Positions 1 to 12,804 of a stretch of 64,000 nucleotides of DNA are shown here, piece by piece. Both the position numbers and the translations under genes were made by a program. Below the pieces are notes generated by a model. That model ran no database searches. It saw only the letters and a program-made list of their open reading frames with translations, and had not been told where the DNA came from. The DNA is from Phaonia tiefii. Lineage: Eukaryota; Arthropoda; Insecta; Diptera; Muscidae. The stretch lies in NCBI GenBank assembly GCA_963931995.1, contig OZ008370.1, positions 3,991,001 through 4,055,000 on the forward strand, written 5' to 3'. Positions within the stretch are counted from its first letter, which is position 1, and each line of letters begins with the position of its first letter.

Positions 1-940
1 TCAGTACATTTCGCTTCCAAAAATAAACTTTTTCCGTCATTTATGTTTTCCTTTTGGTTGTGTAAAATCTTTTGGCTTCTAAGTTGGATATATAAAATTC
101 TAAAAAATATGTACGCACTAATTTTAGTGCTCTTGAAAATGAACTTTTAATAAATTTCGCTTTGAAATATAATCTTTGTCTGCCAGTTCCATTTTCCTTG
201 TGTTTGTGTTAACCTTAAGGATTTTAAGTGGGCAATACTTCTGTCTAGAAAAGTATGTACTAATTTTAGTACACTTGCTAATTAAATTTTAGTACATTTT
301 ACTGTGAAAACGAACTTTGTCGAAGATTTTCGTTTGGCTTTTTCGACGTGTAAACCTTAAGGTTTTTAAATGGGAAATACATTTTGTAGAAAAAAATTTA
401 CTAATTTTAGAACACTTGGCAAATAACTTGCAGTTTATTTTTCTTTAACAAAAGAACTTTTAGTACATTTGACTTTAAAACAGAAACTTTGTCAATCATG
501 TCCATTTTCCTTTTGGTTATGTAAACCTTTAGGGGTTTAACTGGCAAATACTTTTTCTAGAAAAGTATGTAGCAATTTTAGTGAACTTGAAAATTAACTA
601 TTAGTACATTTCACTTTGAAAACGAAACTTCTTTGCTCATTTCCTGTCTCCTTTTCGACCTTAAGTTTTAAGTGCGAAATACTTTTTCTAGAAAAGTATG
701 CACTAATTTTAGTGCACTTGAAAATGAACTTTAAGTACATTTTTCTTTAAAATAACTTTTAGTAGTTATACTTTACTTTACAAAAAAAAACTTTGTCGAT
801 GATTTCCGTTTTCCATTTGCTTGCGAAAGCCTTACGGGTTTTAAGAGGGAAAGGAGGGAAGGCTTGAAAATTAACTTTTAGTACATTTCACTTTGAAACA
901 GAAACTTTGTCTAGCATTTTCATTTAGCCTTCTCGTTGTG
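1..940. repeat. Satellite-like tandem array, about 143-bp monomer
   Basis: The landmark TTAGTACATTTCACTTTGAA and its variants recur near positions 3, 145, 288, 457, 600, 731 and 875. Each is followed by AACTTTGTC, TTCC.TTTTGGTTGTGTAAA, CCTTAAGG and CTAGAAAAGTATG. Spacings are mostly 142-144 bp, with one of 169. Units are diverged, and the array is cut by the window edge. Confidence 0.8.
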
Positions 941-1127
941 TAAAATTTAAATTTGAAGGGACGCGTAACCTTTTCGAATATTTTAATTTCGAAAGGATCT
1001 TAGTTCCTCTTTTCTGTTATCGGTTCTGATGCTGTTTTTGTAAGATACTTAAGTGAACAATTTGGTACGATTTAAAAATAGAGAAATACAAAAAGTTGGA
1101 CAACATTTGTTTTTGGTCGTCGATGAT
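941..1127. other. Unassigned AT-rich stretch
   Basis: Nothing recognisable between the satellite and the first SINE copy. Confidence 0.5.
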
Positions 1128-1320
1128 GAAGTGGTAGTATGCTCTTGTACATGAGTACACCTAGCATGTCTTTCGACGGCGGTCACACTGCTTGGTGACG
1201 GCGATACTGTTGAGTATTTAGCCATGAATAAGCTTCTCAAAAATACCGCTCGGAAACGGTGTAAAACTGTGGACCCAATCTCCCCAATCCCTTCGTGGGA
1301 TGTAATGGGAAACCATTGTT
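1128..1320 (+). repeat. SINE copy a (5' head eroded)
   Basis: It shares with the other copies TTTCGACGGCGGTCAC, GTGACGGCGA.ACT.T.GAGTA, AGCTTCTCAAAAATACCG, the CGGTGTAAAACTGT core and the terminal TCCCCAATCCCTTCGTGGGA-type end followed by ATGTAATGGGAAACC. The tRNA-like head is barely readable. Confidence 0.7.
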
Positions 1321-2740
1321 TTTTTTACATTTTTATCTGCAGAGGAGAATGTACCTATGAACATAGCTACACATATCCGTTGCCACTTTTTATTTCCGTT
1401 TCCTTTCTCGTTGCGTGAACTTTAAGAACGTCAATTTGGCATTAGATATTTGATAACAAATTTCAAGGTGCCACTTAATGAAGGTTAAATGTGAATATAC
1501 TCGATATTCTAAATTAACCTATAACAAACAAACAAAGTATCGCATTTCTTGTACATCTTTGTGTGGAATTCTAATCATAAAAACGTATAAAATATTATTC
1601 ACAATTTGCTCCGGCATTTGGCGGTTCCCAATGATATTTAGTTTCAAGAAAATAAAAACAAGAAATAATAAACGGCAAAAGACAACAAAAAACACAAAAA
1701 TAAACTGAAACATTTTCTATGCACGATTTCGCACGACATTGTCAGTCTGTCTGTCTTGTCGTTTGGTCTTTAAAGACTTAGAATTCCGTTCGCTGTTTCG
1801 AGTGGATTCAGTTCAGTTGAATAGTTTCCCCTGACATTTTGATTGGAGTCATACGCAAAACGCATTTTCTAGTATTTCAATTGTTTTGTTGTTGTTGTTG
1901 TTTTTAATTGATACTGGTGGTGGTGCTGGTGTTAATATTAATGTATTTCTGGCTGGTGTTTTTCTGTGTTGGATCCCCATAATTGAAGTCAAGATAGACA
2001 TATCGATTTGACTTCTCAAGCGATTTGTTAAACAAAACGATTTCAATTTAAGCTGCAATGCCACGAGAATGTGGCAGACAGACGGGGAGACCGACTCCAT
2101 TAAAGTGTTGCAGGTAACAACAAAAGAATTAATCTCAAATATCTGATCGAAGTGAATTGCAACTATTAAACTGTTTTCAAAATAACAAACATATTAATCA
2201 GGATCTAACTAGAGGCTATTGAATTTGAACAATAATAAAAATAATAGGACGGACGACGGGGTCTTTTTTCTTCAAAAGTGAATGATTATTATTCACAAAA
2301 CATTTATTGCAATTAATTAACATAGTTTTAGTATTGAAACATAACAATATAGACAACCATAACAACACCGCCACCTTAAATAGTAAGGTGGAGTTTCAAT
2401 TTAAATTGAAAGCAAAGTTCGTACAGTGAGTGGCATAAGTATGTGGCTCCAAGGGATGTAAGTATGTGATCACAAGTATGTGATCACAAAAATGGTGTAA
2501 TAAATTCTTCATTAACAATTCATCAAATAATTCTTTGAAAACTTCATTACTTTCGACGACATTATGAAAAATTTTCATAAAAATTTAAGAAATGTTTCCA
2601 TAGAAAGTTGCATAAAATATTCTTCATTGATTGATCAATTGATACAAATTAAAATTATTGTCAATTGAAACCCCCAGCAAACTGTTATCCAACATTAATG
2701 GTTGACAAGCTAACAGTCACGATCAATTAAAATGGGATAG
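1321..2740. other. No gene recognised
   Basis: AT-rich sequence with a short (GTT)n/(GGT)n microsatellite around 1887-1935. The open frames here are short and show no family motif. Confidence 0.5.
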
Positions 2741-2744
2741 ATTC

Positions 2745-3915
2745 ACGCCAGATCCTTTTCTCCATTCCAATTACAAGCGTCTACTTGGATAAAGTTTTTC
2801 TTAAAACTTTTCGTTTTGTAAATAGAACAGTAAAACAGTATTAAAACTAATTTAAAAATATCATAGGAGTTGTGTTTTTCATTTATATTGAATTTTCTAA
2901 GTTTTTCTGAGAATTTGACATTCCACCATATCTACGATAACTTAGCATCCACAAAATCAATGTCAGCGTAATGTAGATTTTGTGAAAACGTGAATGTTTT
3001 CCTACAAAACATGTGAAATTTAAAATAAAATCAGTTCCAGTTTTTGCAAAAAATTATTTAGAAGTTGAAAAATGTAAATTCACGCCTATTCTATTTTGTC
3101 AGTCCAACTTAAGGCATCAACTTGGTTGACGTTTTTCTATGTAAGACTTAACAAATTCAATTGTTTTGTAAGAAAATAGTCAAATATTGTACTAACACAC
3201 ATTTGCAAATATCGTAAGAGTTTAGCTTTGCATTTATATTCAAATTTGTAAGATTTTCTCAGAAACTTACATTCTACTCTACCTGCGATAAGTTAGAATC
3301 CCAAAATTCAACTTTTGGGAAATGTAAATTTTCTGAAAATATCTATGTTTTTTCTACAAAATATGTAAAACAGAAATAAGAGTCAGTTGTTTCTAAAATA
3401 TACTTAGAAGTTTACAACGTTTTCTCAGAATTGTAACTTAGAATCCACTACATCTACATAAGGCTAATGGACATTTTCTTAAAATACGGGGTTTTTTCCT
3501 ACAATTGTTCGAAATGTAAAATAAAGTCAGTTTCAGTTTTCTCAAAAATTAATTTAGAAGTTGACAAATTTGAAGTCACGCTAGATCTATTTCGGCAGTC
3601 GGACTACAAGTCTCAACTTGGATAAAGTTTTTCTAAAAATAATACTTTATAATTCAACTGTTTTACAAAATAAACTAGAGGAATTTTTTACTAAAACACA
3701 ATTTATAAGTATCGTAAGAGTTCATTTATGTGCAAACTTGTAAGTTTTTCTCAGAACTTTACATTCCACTATATCTGCGATAACTTAGAAACCATAAGAC
3801 CAATTTATGAATAGTGTACATTTTCTGAAAAGATGCATTTTTGCTCTACAAAATGTGTGAAATCTAAAACAAAATCACCTACAGTGTTCTCGAAAATTTA
3901 CTTAGAATTTAACAT
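2745..3915. repeat. Tandem array, about 325-bp monomer
   Basis: Units begin near 2745, 3082 and 3575 with a shared TCACGC..GATCTATTT-like start, then ACTTGGATAAAGTTTTTCT, ATCGTAAGAGTT, ACATTCCAC..TATCTGCGATAACTTAGAA and TTTTTCTACAAAA.ATGTGAAA. A deleted partial unit lies at about 3400-3574. Confidence 0.75.
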
Positions 3916-5065
3916 AAAGAAATAGGATAAAGCTTAAGAATGTTATAATGAAATGATTTTTTTAAATTATCATTTAAATTAATATTTGTACGCTGACAAA
4001 ATAATATATTTTATTATCTCGAGGTAATTCTTTAATCCTACAAAGATCACTTGGGCTTATCCAGACCCAGTTTAAACACATTTCATTGCCAGCTTTTACC
4101 TGAAAGTATCCAGAATTTCCCGACACAACTATTTATAACGTAATGGATTCTTCTTAACACTAACCATTGCACCACCAACGACCACTTTCGCAATACAGCT
4201 CAATAATTTCTAGAGGATTTGACGCTTTTATTTGTTAGAAACTCCTAACTATTTAAATTACCTCTCAATGAATCACCCGATATTACCATTGTTAGATTCT
4301 GAGTATAATAATATTTTTGTTCAAGCTGACAATAATTCCCATTATGTGAGCTTCCAAAGAAAAAAGTGTTTGAAGGTCGTTTGCCTCAAGAAACGTATTT
4401 TAACGGACGTTCTCCCCAAATAAAAATTAATCGCTAAAAGTTTGTATTGCTGTGAACGAACTCTCATATATTAAAATTTTTTTACAATTTTAATTTGTCC
4501 TGTTCTTATGTACAATATCCAAAGAATTATACTGAGGTTATATATTTTTCGCCTTTTAAGGGTTAATAGACAAAAAATAACACATACGAACTCTTAAAGT
4601 CTCTCTTTTTAGGTGTACGATCAAAGTAAATAAAAAACTGCACCTCAGTGGGTTAATGAATCCATACCACTTGTACGTCACTGGACAGAGTTTGGCATAT
4701 AGTTTTTAACAATACGTACTTACCTTGCGTGTACACGAGACAAGACAATTGAGAATTTGTATTAGTTTCCGAATTTACTGTCTTCGAAAAATCAGAGACA
4801 GTGACGAAAACAATGAGAGAAGCGTGAGTGCATTAGCAAAATGTGTGAATGTATTGCTATTGTCTGCGTGAAACTGTCTCGTGTAAACGCCAAGTTAATT
4901 CCGATATGTTCCGAAGATAGGTACAAAAGGGTCTTAACTCAAAATTATAATATTTTGCTCAAACACAATCCACAGAACCATTAATTTCACCATTTTCATT
5001 ATATTTCATAAGTCTGTCATCTATATTCTCTTCTTTCGTGAATACAAATATTTTATGCGGCGAAA
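3916..5065. other. No gene recognised
   Basis: AT-rich sequence without repeats or motifs that I can assign. Confidence 0.5.
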
Positions 5066-5240
5066 ACCTTCTCATAAGCAGTGAGCTGTGCGTGTTCAAC
5101 TTTTTAGACTCCGTGATTAGAACCTTCAGTTTTACACCGGTTTTGAACGGTGTTTTTGAGAAGCCTTTTCATGGTTAAATACGCGATAGTGTCGCCGCCA
5201 CTAGGCAAGGTGACAAGCGCCGAAAGAAATTTTAGGTGAA
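5066..5240 (-). repeat. SINE copy b (body only)
   Basis: Read on the minus strand it gives GTGACGG..ACACTATCGCGTATTTA, then GGCTTCTCAAAAACACCGTT, CGGTGTAAAACTGAAGG and the CACAGCTCACTG end. The head is lost. Confidence 0.65.
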
Positions 5241-5257
5241 ATGTAAGAAATGTACTT

Positions 5258-5440
5258 ATCTTCTTTATATATATTATTCTACTGAACGTGTGTTTGTGAC
5301 TGGAGGACTTCTGGACCGATTTGAATAAATATTTTTGTATGCGTTTGGACAAAGGGGCGTGGTACCTCCCATACAAACCACAAATTAAAAATCCATTATT
5401 TCTGCTTTTGCAGGACAACGTCTGCCGGGTCAGCTAGTAA
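5258..5440 (+). mobile_element. Possible non-autonomous Helitron-like end
   Basis: The segment starts TCTTCTTTATATATA and ends GCCGGGTCAGCTAG followed by T. The 5'-TC/CTAG-3' termini without inverted repeats fit Helitrons, and the CCGGGTCAGCTAGT tail resembles repeated ends that I remember from insect genomes. No Rep/helicase is present. Confidence 0.35.
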
Positions 5441-6895
5441 ATTATAAAATTATGAATTTGGAAATGCAAAAATTTGGAGTCATGACTGTTTTGTAGTTAG
5501 TGTTAAGGTAAATCCAAAATTTGAAAGCACATACATATCTCGATAGCTGTGGCTCACTTGTATTTTAATATATAATTTTTTTTATTTGCCTGTAGAAGTT
5601 TAGGACTGAAGTGGAGTACCGGCCATCAAGTGCATTTGTTCCAATTTTCGTCTAATGTTCATTTAAATCCTTGGCGAATACTTTTGTGACCAACTGTTTG
5701 CTTACTAACCCATCAATTATTTAATAGCAACGGCACCCCCGATATAGCACCAGCAGCAATGGCAACAATACCAATTCATTGGCAGCAATGACAACTATTG
5801 CTCCGTCAGTATTTAGAAAATAAATTAACTATTTAGACAGTTTGTCTGAGTTGAGAGTCAACACTCAACATAAAATATGCAAGACTTGATGTCATGGTTA
5901 ACCTACCAACCGATAATACACTACATGGCAGATTGAAAAACAAATCCAACAACCAATTCACGACTTTTTCTGCTTCTTCTTATTCTTCTAATGTAGACAC
6001 TGCCTCAAATGCGACTTCCAAGTCTTCAGACCGTGTAAGACCAGCTTTTGGTTATAAATAGTTGTAGTATTTGTTGTGTTGACTCATTGGCAAATAACGC
6101 CATTAGAGATTCATAAAAAACAAATAGAATTTGTTTTAGTAGGTATAGTTAGCTTAAAATTACAGTGGTGGGTAAATGCGGTTCAAAGCTATGCATGGGG
6201 CTCTTTGTTTCGCACTGTTCGGAAAACTGTTGAAGACCATGACTCACTATCAGATGTAGTCTTTGGATCGGTCAGGACTAATGCTTTCTACATGTACTGA
6301 TTTTGACGGATATAACGCAAATCGTTGGATTTGATAGGGTAGTTTGCCAGCACCTTAACCCATGTTCAGGTCTAGCGGGATATCAGAGTTTCCGGTATTT
6401 TATTTAAATAGCTGATTTTTGTACGGTTAAGCATATGTTTAGTCGGTTGAAATCGTGAAATCTTCGGTATATCTGAACGCCTCTTAAACCATTTTAGAAA
6501 GTTGTTATTTAAATTTGTACACAAAAATCCAGTGAATATACAAACGAAGATGTAACAATTCGTTTGAAGCTACATATTGTCATGCGGAGAATACAAGCCG
6601 GCATGGTAAATGTACGCTCACAGTTCACTTACACGCCACGACCCGTAAAACGAAGAAGCAAAGAGTAGACAAACGAACCTACTCGTTACTCAGCAGACGT
6701 AAAAACAAAACCAAAAGTATACGACTGGAAAGCACGAGCGAAAAGGAAAACAAAAATGCAACTCAAAAGGCACTTAAAAGGTACCACAAATATATAGAAA
6801 GTGTACCAAATATGGTCAAAAAGTGTCCCATACAAAAAATCGTAAAATGTATTAAAAACGTGCATAAAGTGTACCACAAACAGTACTCGTAGGAA
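5441..6895. other. No gene recognised
   Basis: It includes a CAGCAA-type microsatellite-like patch (5725-5790). A short open frame at 6076-6300 has no recognisable motif. Confidence 0.45.
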
Positions 6896-8060
6896 ACTTA
6901 ATGTACTTTTCTGGTATACTATATGTGACGCCCTTATGTTCTTCGTGAACCCTTTATTTAAAATGTCTAATATAGAATAATTTTATGTTGTTATATTTAG
7001 TTTAAATAAATAAAGAACACATTCATACATATGTGACTTTTTGTAAATTTGTGGTGCACATTATGTACTATATTTCTACACTTTATATACTTTTTTGTAA
7101 CATTTAAATATATACATTTCTATGCACATCATGTATATTATGATTCACTTAATGTACATTTTCGCAAACGGTACGTACTTTATGGTGCACTTTATGTACT
7201 GTTTTTGTTATACCGTATGTGTTTGGTACATTTTTCGTACAATTTTTGTATAAATACTTTTTGGTACACTTTATGTATGCTTTTTTTGTGCACTATATAC
7301 ACTTTCAGCACACTTTATGTACTTTGTGTAAACTTTAAGTACTTTCTGTAGGCTTTTGTACTCGTTACGTACTGTTTTGGCATACAGTATGCACCGTTTG
7401 ATACACTAATGTAAATTTTTATACACCTTACATACATTTTCGTACATGTTTTTTTCATTTTCGTACACGTTATGTACATTGGTACTCTTTATGTACTTTT
7501 GGTACTCTTTATGTACCTTTTTGGTATACAGAACACATTTAGAACACATTAAGTACTTTCTTGGTGCACTTTACGTACTTCTTCTGAACTATGTACTTTT
7601 AAGGTCTATGTACGTTTTGGAACAAGGTGTACTTCTTGGTGCATTCTATGCACTTTGTGATGCAATTTACGCGTTCATTTTACATTTCTTTTAGTATCGT
7701 TAATATACCTTTTAAGTACAGATTTTGCAGACACTTTTATACATTTTAGTACACTTTATGTACTTTTGAGTACATTTGTTGTACATTTGTTGAACATTTG
7801 TTGTACATTTTGTGTACTGTGTAACAAATTTTCTTCATGTGTTTTTTTTTAATTTTAGTATATTTTTGGTACAATTTATAGATATTGTTGGTACATATTA
7901 TCCACCATTTTGGTACAATCTATGTACTTTTTTAGTACACTTTATGCTCCATTTGGTACATTCTATGAACTTTTTGACATATTTTCTATGTGTTTCTTTT
8001 AACGTTTCTGTTTGTACTTTTTATAAAATTGTTTGACTCTTGTTGTACATTTTCGCAGCT
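6896..8060. repeat. Degenerate GTAC-rich array
   Basis: Over a kilobase is built from variants of TTTTGGTACACTTTATGTAC, roughly every 18-45 bases with many indels. Open frames here are Tyr/Phe/Cys/Leu-rich translations of the repeat and are not genes. Confidence 0.8.
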
Positions 8061-8531
8061 TTCAGGTAGAGTTTTTGAAATCTTTAGTAAATTTGTTGAA
8101 CTTTTTGGTTTGCTTTATATAGTTTTTGGTACATTTGCTACAATTGGTACAATTATGCTTTTCGACAAATTTTTGGCAAGTAGTTTTCCAGAATTATTTC
8201 CAAAATTGTACCTTTATCAATATAAGTGTTCTAGGGCAAGTGTGAGTTGTTGCAAAACGCAATCGCACGCTTTCGGCGGCGAATAAATTTTACAGAAACC
8301 GACACAATCATAAGTTGTTTAACTGCTCGTTTTTCGAACCTACTCAAGAGCGTATGAATTTAAAAGTTATGTAATGAGAGTACTACGGAGCGTCTTCGTT
8401 GGTTACAACTAAAGACTAACGAGTCTCATTTTGCGGGAGGATACGACTTGAATCTCGCGAGATGTATTTTGAGTAGTTGAGAGGGATGCATGCTCGCGTG
8501 CGTTTGCAATGCCTGGGTACATGACTAAACT

Positions 8532-8806
8532 TACAGTCTGTTTATCTATCTCGAACGAAAACTTTCGTTCGTGTTCTAGACGAAAGAAATTTGATTTGGG
8601 TTTCACAATCTTGTCGTTTCAAGTCGAATGAAAACATAAAAATATTCAGTACAAATTTTGGTTTCTCTATTTCGAATGTGCAGTCACTTACGAACAAACA
8701 TGGGGGCAGGCGAACGAAAATTTCGACTTAGAGAACCCAATTTGAGTCGAATGGGAGAGACTGACTTTCTTTCGCTTAGGTTTTCGTTCGAGATAGAGAA
8801 ACACTA
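8532..8806. repeat. Imperfect inverted repeat (foldback-like)
   Basis: The left arm TATCTCGAACGAAAAC near 8548 is matched in inverse near 8782-8802 (GTTTTCGTTCGAGATA). Further inverted matches include GACGAAAGAAA with TTTCTTTCGCT and ATTTGGGTT-like with AACCCAATTT. It may be an old MITE. Confidence 0.5.
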
Positions 8807-8809
8807 TCA

Positions 8810-11460
8810 ATGTGCGACACAAATCAACAACATTATGTATTTTTCGGCAGTATAACAATACCCACTACTCAACTCGATCGTTGTGGACTTGGGTCGATCT
8901 CGTTCACTAGTTCTCAAATTAGTTAATTTAAGGTGGCCGGAGATAACAATCACGAACATACTCGCCATATCGATCAAGTAGATTATGTCCGTAAGGTGTA
9001 TGTCTGGTCACCCTAAATGAACTATAAAGTTCATGAACTATCCATCCCTAGATCGTTGATTGGTTCGTTGCTGCAACATGTTAGGTCGAATTCAGCAAAT
9101 TTTCGAAAACAATTTTATCATTTATCTCTACACGGAAATTGTTGATGTAATGAGTTACTACCTATCTCTGATTTTCTTGCAAATACTTTTTGAATAATTC
9201 CTCTACGTACTCCAATTAAGTACTAAGTACATGTGGTATTACTTTTTTGTCAAAATAATTGCACTGACAAAGAAAATAATTACAAAATTTTTAAAATAAT
9301 CGCACTGTAATTATCAAACAATTTCTTTTGTCCAATCCAAATAACTTTAGCAGAACAACCCTGTAACAGAAATTTTTGCATAGATCTGATTGCCACGTAA
9401 TTGAAAAGTTAACGAAATTATCCGTCACGAAGTTCTCGTCATTTTTTATACACATACTTTTTATGCGAACGAAAATTTCCAAATAGTTGAATACGCGTCT
9501 TCATAAGTCAGGAGCTACAGCTGTGATTGAACTTCTGTGTGGCCACCCCTGAATCAATACAAAATAACGTACATACGTATTTTTAAACATATGACTATAA
9601 ATGATTATATTAATGCAAATTTTTAAACATTTGAAATTTTTTCCTACATAATTAAGCATTTAAATAATATAAAACCTACTCTTTTATAATGGCTGTGACA
9701 CTTGACAACACTGATTTAATTAATAGATAATTATTTGAACAAAAAAGTGGAAACTGGAAAGAAAGTAATCGTTAAATGTCATATTTATGCATAAGTTAAT
9801 CTTCGAAACCGAACTATATTAAAATGCTTGTCCTTTTTTTAAAAAAAGTGGGACAAAAAATCGTTTGTTTATACAAAAAGTACCTAAAGGTCTTATCACG
9901 TAAGTCACGCCTTTTCTGACCTCAACTGTCTCACTTACTTAAGGCTATGTTAGACTATCAATGCAAAATAGAATCCAACTCACTTTCATTTGAAAGAAAT
10001 CGTACGATCATTGTGCTTTCGATTTATACTATCAGCTTTGGAGAATGAAAGAAAATGGAATTAGAGAATGGAAAAACAAATGTTTGCACGGTCACAAAGA
10101 AAACAACTGTTGGGAAATAATAAAGAATGAATAAACCAGTACAAAAATTTCAGTCGAGTCAGCCGACATGAACATACTCTCATATATTGGGTCCGAGTTC
10201 AGTCACAGCTTTTGAAATGAGTTCTAATTATCGTAATGTACGTGAACGCCTCCCAATCACAATCAGATTAGCCTCAATCATTGTATAATTATCTCCCAGT
10301 CAAAAACTGTAAATGTGTACGGCTTATCATATATGAATGGCTCGGAATCATACTATGATCAGCTACAATCATAATATAATTATCATATTTTCAAGAGTGT
10401 ACTATACCATCATCTGTGAATAGTATTACTGTTTCTCTTGCAAATATATAGTTGCCTATATATATATTCTTTTTCATATGTAACGACTACTTTTGCTGTC
10501 TACTACAAATGTAATTTTTTTATTTTTTTAAATCGACTGCCTTGTAGTAGAACATTTATGCATTTATATTGAATTTTATGAAATTATCACAAAAAGGCAA
10601 GTAACAAAATAACGATCTAGAATAATTGGAAATTGTGTGTTGTTTTCTATGCATTTCAAATAGATTTTAATGCATTTAAATAGAATTGATTATAAATAGA
10701 ATTGACTGTAAAAAAAAGTAAAAAAGAAGAATTGAAAAATAAATACAATACAAATCATTATAATGTGACACACTTATTATAACGTGTTAGCAAGTCACAC
10801 CGATTTATTAACTTCAAATGGATAGGAGCAAAGTGGTGTGACATTCAAATCAAACAAGACGGATGTTACGATACACTACACTACAAAATGAGGGTAGTCT
10901 TCCTTGGGTGTTGGTGTGTGTATGCACTTGTTCGTTTAAGTTTAGTAGTTTAGTTAAGTAGTTTAGGTTAGGTTGAGAAGGAGGACTCGAAGCATTTGAG
11001 AGTGAAATCATGGTCCATTTCTTGGCATACTCTTAAAGCTATGTCCAGGTATACCTTGATTTCTCAGTTTCCTGGATTTCATTTCCATAAACAGCTGATT
11101 ATTTCGAGGAAAAATTTAAAATTTTGCGGTCAGCCATAAGACCAAATAGCAAACTAAATATTTTCGATACAAAAGTAATAATTTGCTACAAATGAGCTCT
11201 AAACGTAGTTTGTCTTTGTATGGGTTAGGAATGCCTCTAACAAGTTCGTAGAAAAAATATTAGATGCAAGTCCGCAGTAAGCACTATTTTATTACTTCCA
11301 AAGAATTTGAATTTAAAAATTGTTCACTTCCAAAGAATGTGTCATAAAGCTCTTCTAAATATAAATTCGAAATTTAAACTGTCTATTTCGCAGAGTTTCC
11401 TCTTGTCACAACACAGCTGGACTCAGAAAACATTTAAATAATCCCTCAATCAACTCCAAT
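8810..11460. other. No gene recognised
   Basis: AT-rich sequence with no repeat or motif that I can assign, apart from a GGTTAGGTT-type patch near 10966 that recurs in fly interspersed repeats. Confidence 0.45.
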
Positions 11461-11466
11461 TCCATC

Positions 11467-11714
11467 GTTGTTACGGTTAGTGTGAGCGATTCTTGGACAT
11501 GAGAACGTGGTTTCCATCCTTGTTGTGACCACCTTACATTTTGTCCGACGACAGCCATCTCGCTTAGTGACGGCGACACTATCGAGTAATTCCCTGTGAA
11601 AAAGTTTGCCAAAACCCCATTCGGAACCGGCGTAAAACTGTCGGTGAAAAACTAGAAGGCGCCCAGCTCACTGATTGTGAGAAGCTCTCCCCTGTCCGTT
11701 CATGTGATGTAATA
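11467..11714 (+). repeat. SINE copy c
   Basis: A nearly full copy: degraded head with TTGTGACCACCTTA, then GCTTAGTGACGGCGACACTA, CATTCGGAACCGGCGTAAAA, AGCTCACTGATTGTGAGAAG and the end TCATGTGATGTAAT. Confidence 0.75.
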
Positions 11715-11994
11715 TTTATTTTTTATTTTCCGCCTCTGAGTTTTTGTGAATTTTCGTTTGTCATTCTATCGCGCGATCGTTTGTATTTATAACTTGCAAA
11801 TACTTGCAAATTTTGTGGCTATTTTTATTAAATTTTATGACTTTTTCATGCAGCAATTGCTTGGTGGCCAATACAATTGCAATTAGCTTGGGTTAAGCTG
11901 GCAGTTTTTGTTCATCATATAGAATGTATCATCATGTGTCCGGATCAGCAAAGGAAGTATAGTGGTCGTAATACGTCGCGTTTTGCACAGCTAC

Positions 11995-12185
11995 AGAAAG
12001 TGTACACAAAAGTACGAACAATTTACATAAAAGTACAAACGGTGTCTACAAAAGTACAAAGAAATATACACAAAATTAGAAAAACTTTACACAAAAGTAG
12101 AAAAAGTGTACACAAAATTACAAAAAGGTTACACAAAACTACAGTGCGTACAAAATTCTAAAAGTACGCACAAAAGTACCAAACA
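11995..12185. repeat. Short GTAC-type array, inverse orientation
   Basis: Repeats of ACACAAAAGTAC/ACAAAATTAC, the complement of the core seen at 6.9-8.1 kb and 47.9-49.0 kb. Confidence 0.65.
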
Positions 12186-12289
12186 CTAGTAATCAAAAGC
12201 ACAAAAACTCGCTTGGCCTAAGAAAGAGTTTATGGCAAAAATATACTACGCCTATTAAACATACTTAGCATCATGCTGGTCCAGGCTAT

Positions 12290-12545
12290 ATCCTGAACAT
12301 GGGTGATAGGTACCTATCAGATTGTATACCAATCTGTGAGAGCGATGATGGTACAATTTTTTATGACTTGACGGTGGCAGTTCCCCAGGGTTCGGTTCTT
12401 GGCCCGATCCTTTGCAATATTATATATGACGGAGTACTAAGGCTAAAAGTACCAAGGGTTACTAACATAATTGAATTCGCCGAAGGCAAACACCATTGCC
12501 AAGATGATGGACAAATTGATGCAACAGTGGTAGTGGAGTAATATA
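12290..12545 (+). pseudogene. LINE reverse-transcriptase fragment (R1/LOA/Jockey-like)
   Basis: The frame opening at 12299 reads VAVPQGSVLGPILCNIIYDG, then LRLKVPRVTNIIEFAEG. This is RT motif B (PQGSVLGP) and the run-in to the catalytic YxDD/FADD site, where the Asp pair is lost (FAEG). The ends are ragged and no other domains flank it. Confidence 0.75.
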
Positions 12546-12804
12546 TAGTAATAGCTTCCATCAGCTGTTTTTCGTTCACATGTCGGCATTTCGGCTGGTG
12601 CAGGCAAACAGTGCATATGAAGATTCCACAACTCTGGTTCGCAAAAAAACAAAAAAAAGTGCACTAATACACTACAATATAGCATCCGCCTACACACACA
12701 CACGTAATCAGTCACTGTGTAAGACGAACGGCAACGATTTCATTACGATATCAATGAAGAAAACAAGAGACAGACACAACTAGGAAAAATAAAGCACACA
12801 TCTA

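Noticed and set aside
6686..8286. Several Tyr/Phe/Cys-rich open frames of 60-100 codons
   Set aside because: They are translations of the GTAC-rich repeat field; repeated CTLCTFL-type text has no domain character.
12580..12783. Small open frames around 12.6 kb
   Set aside because: No family motif and no splice logic; they lie between a LINE scrap and a mariner.
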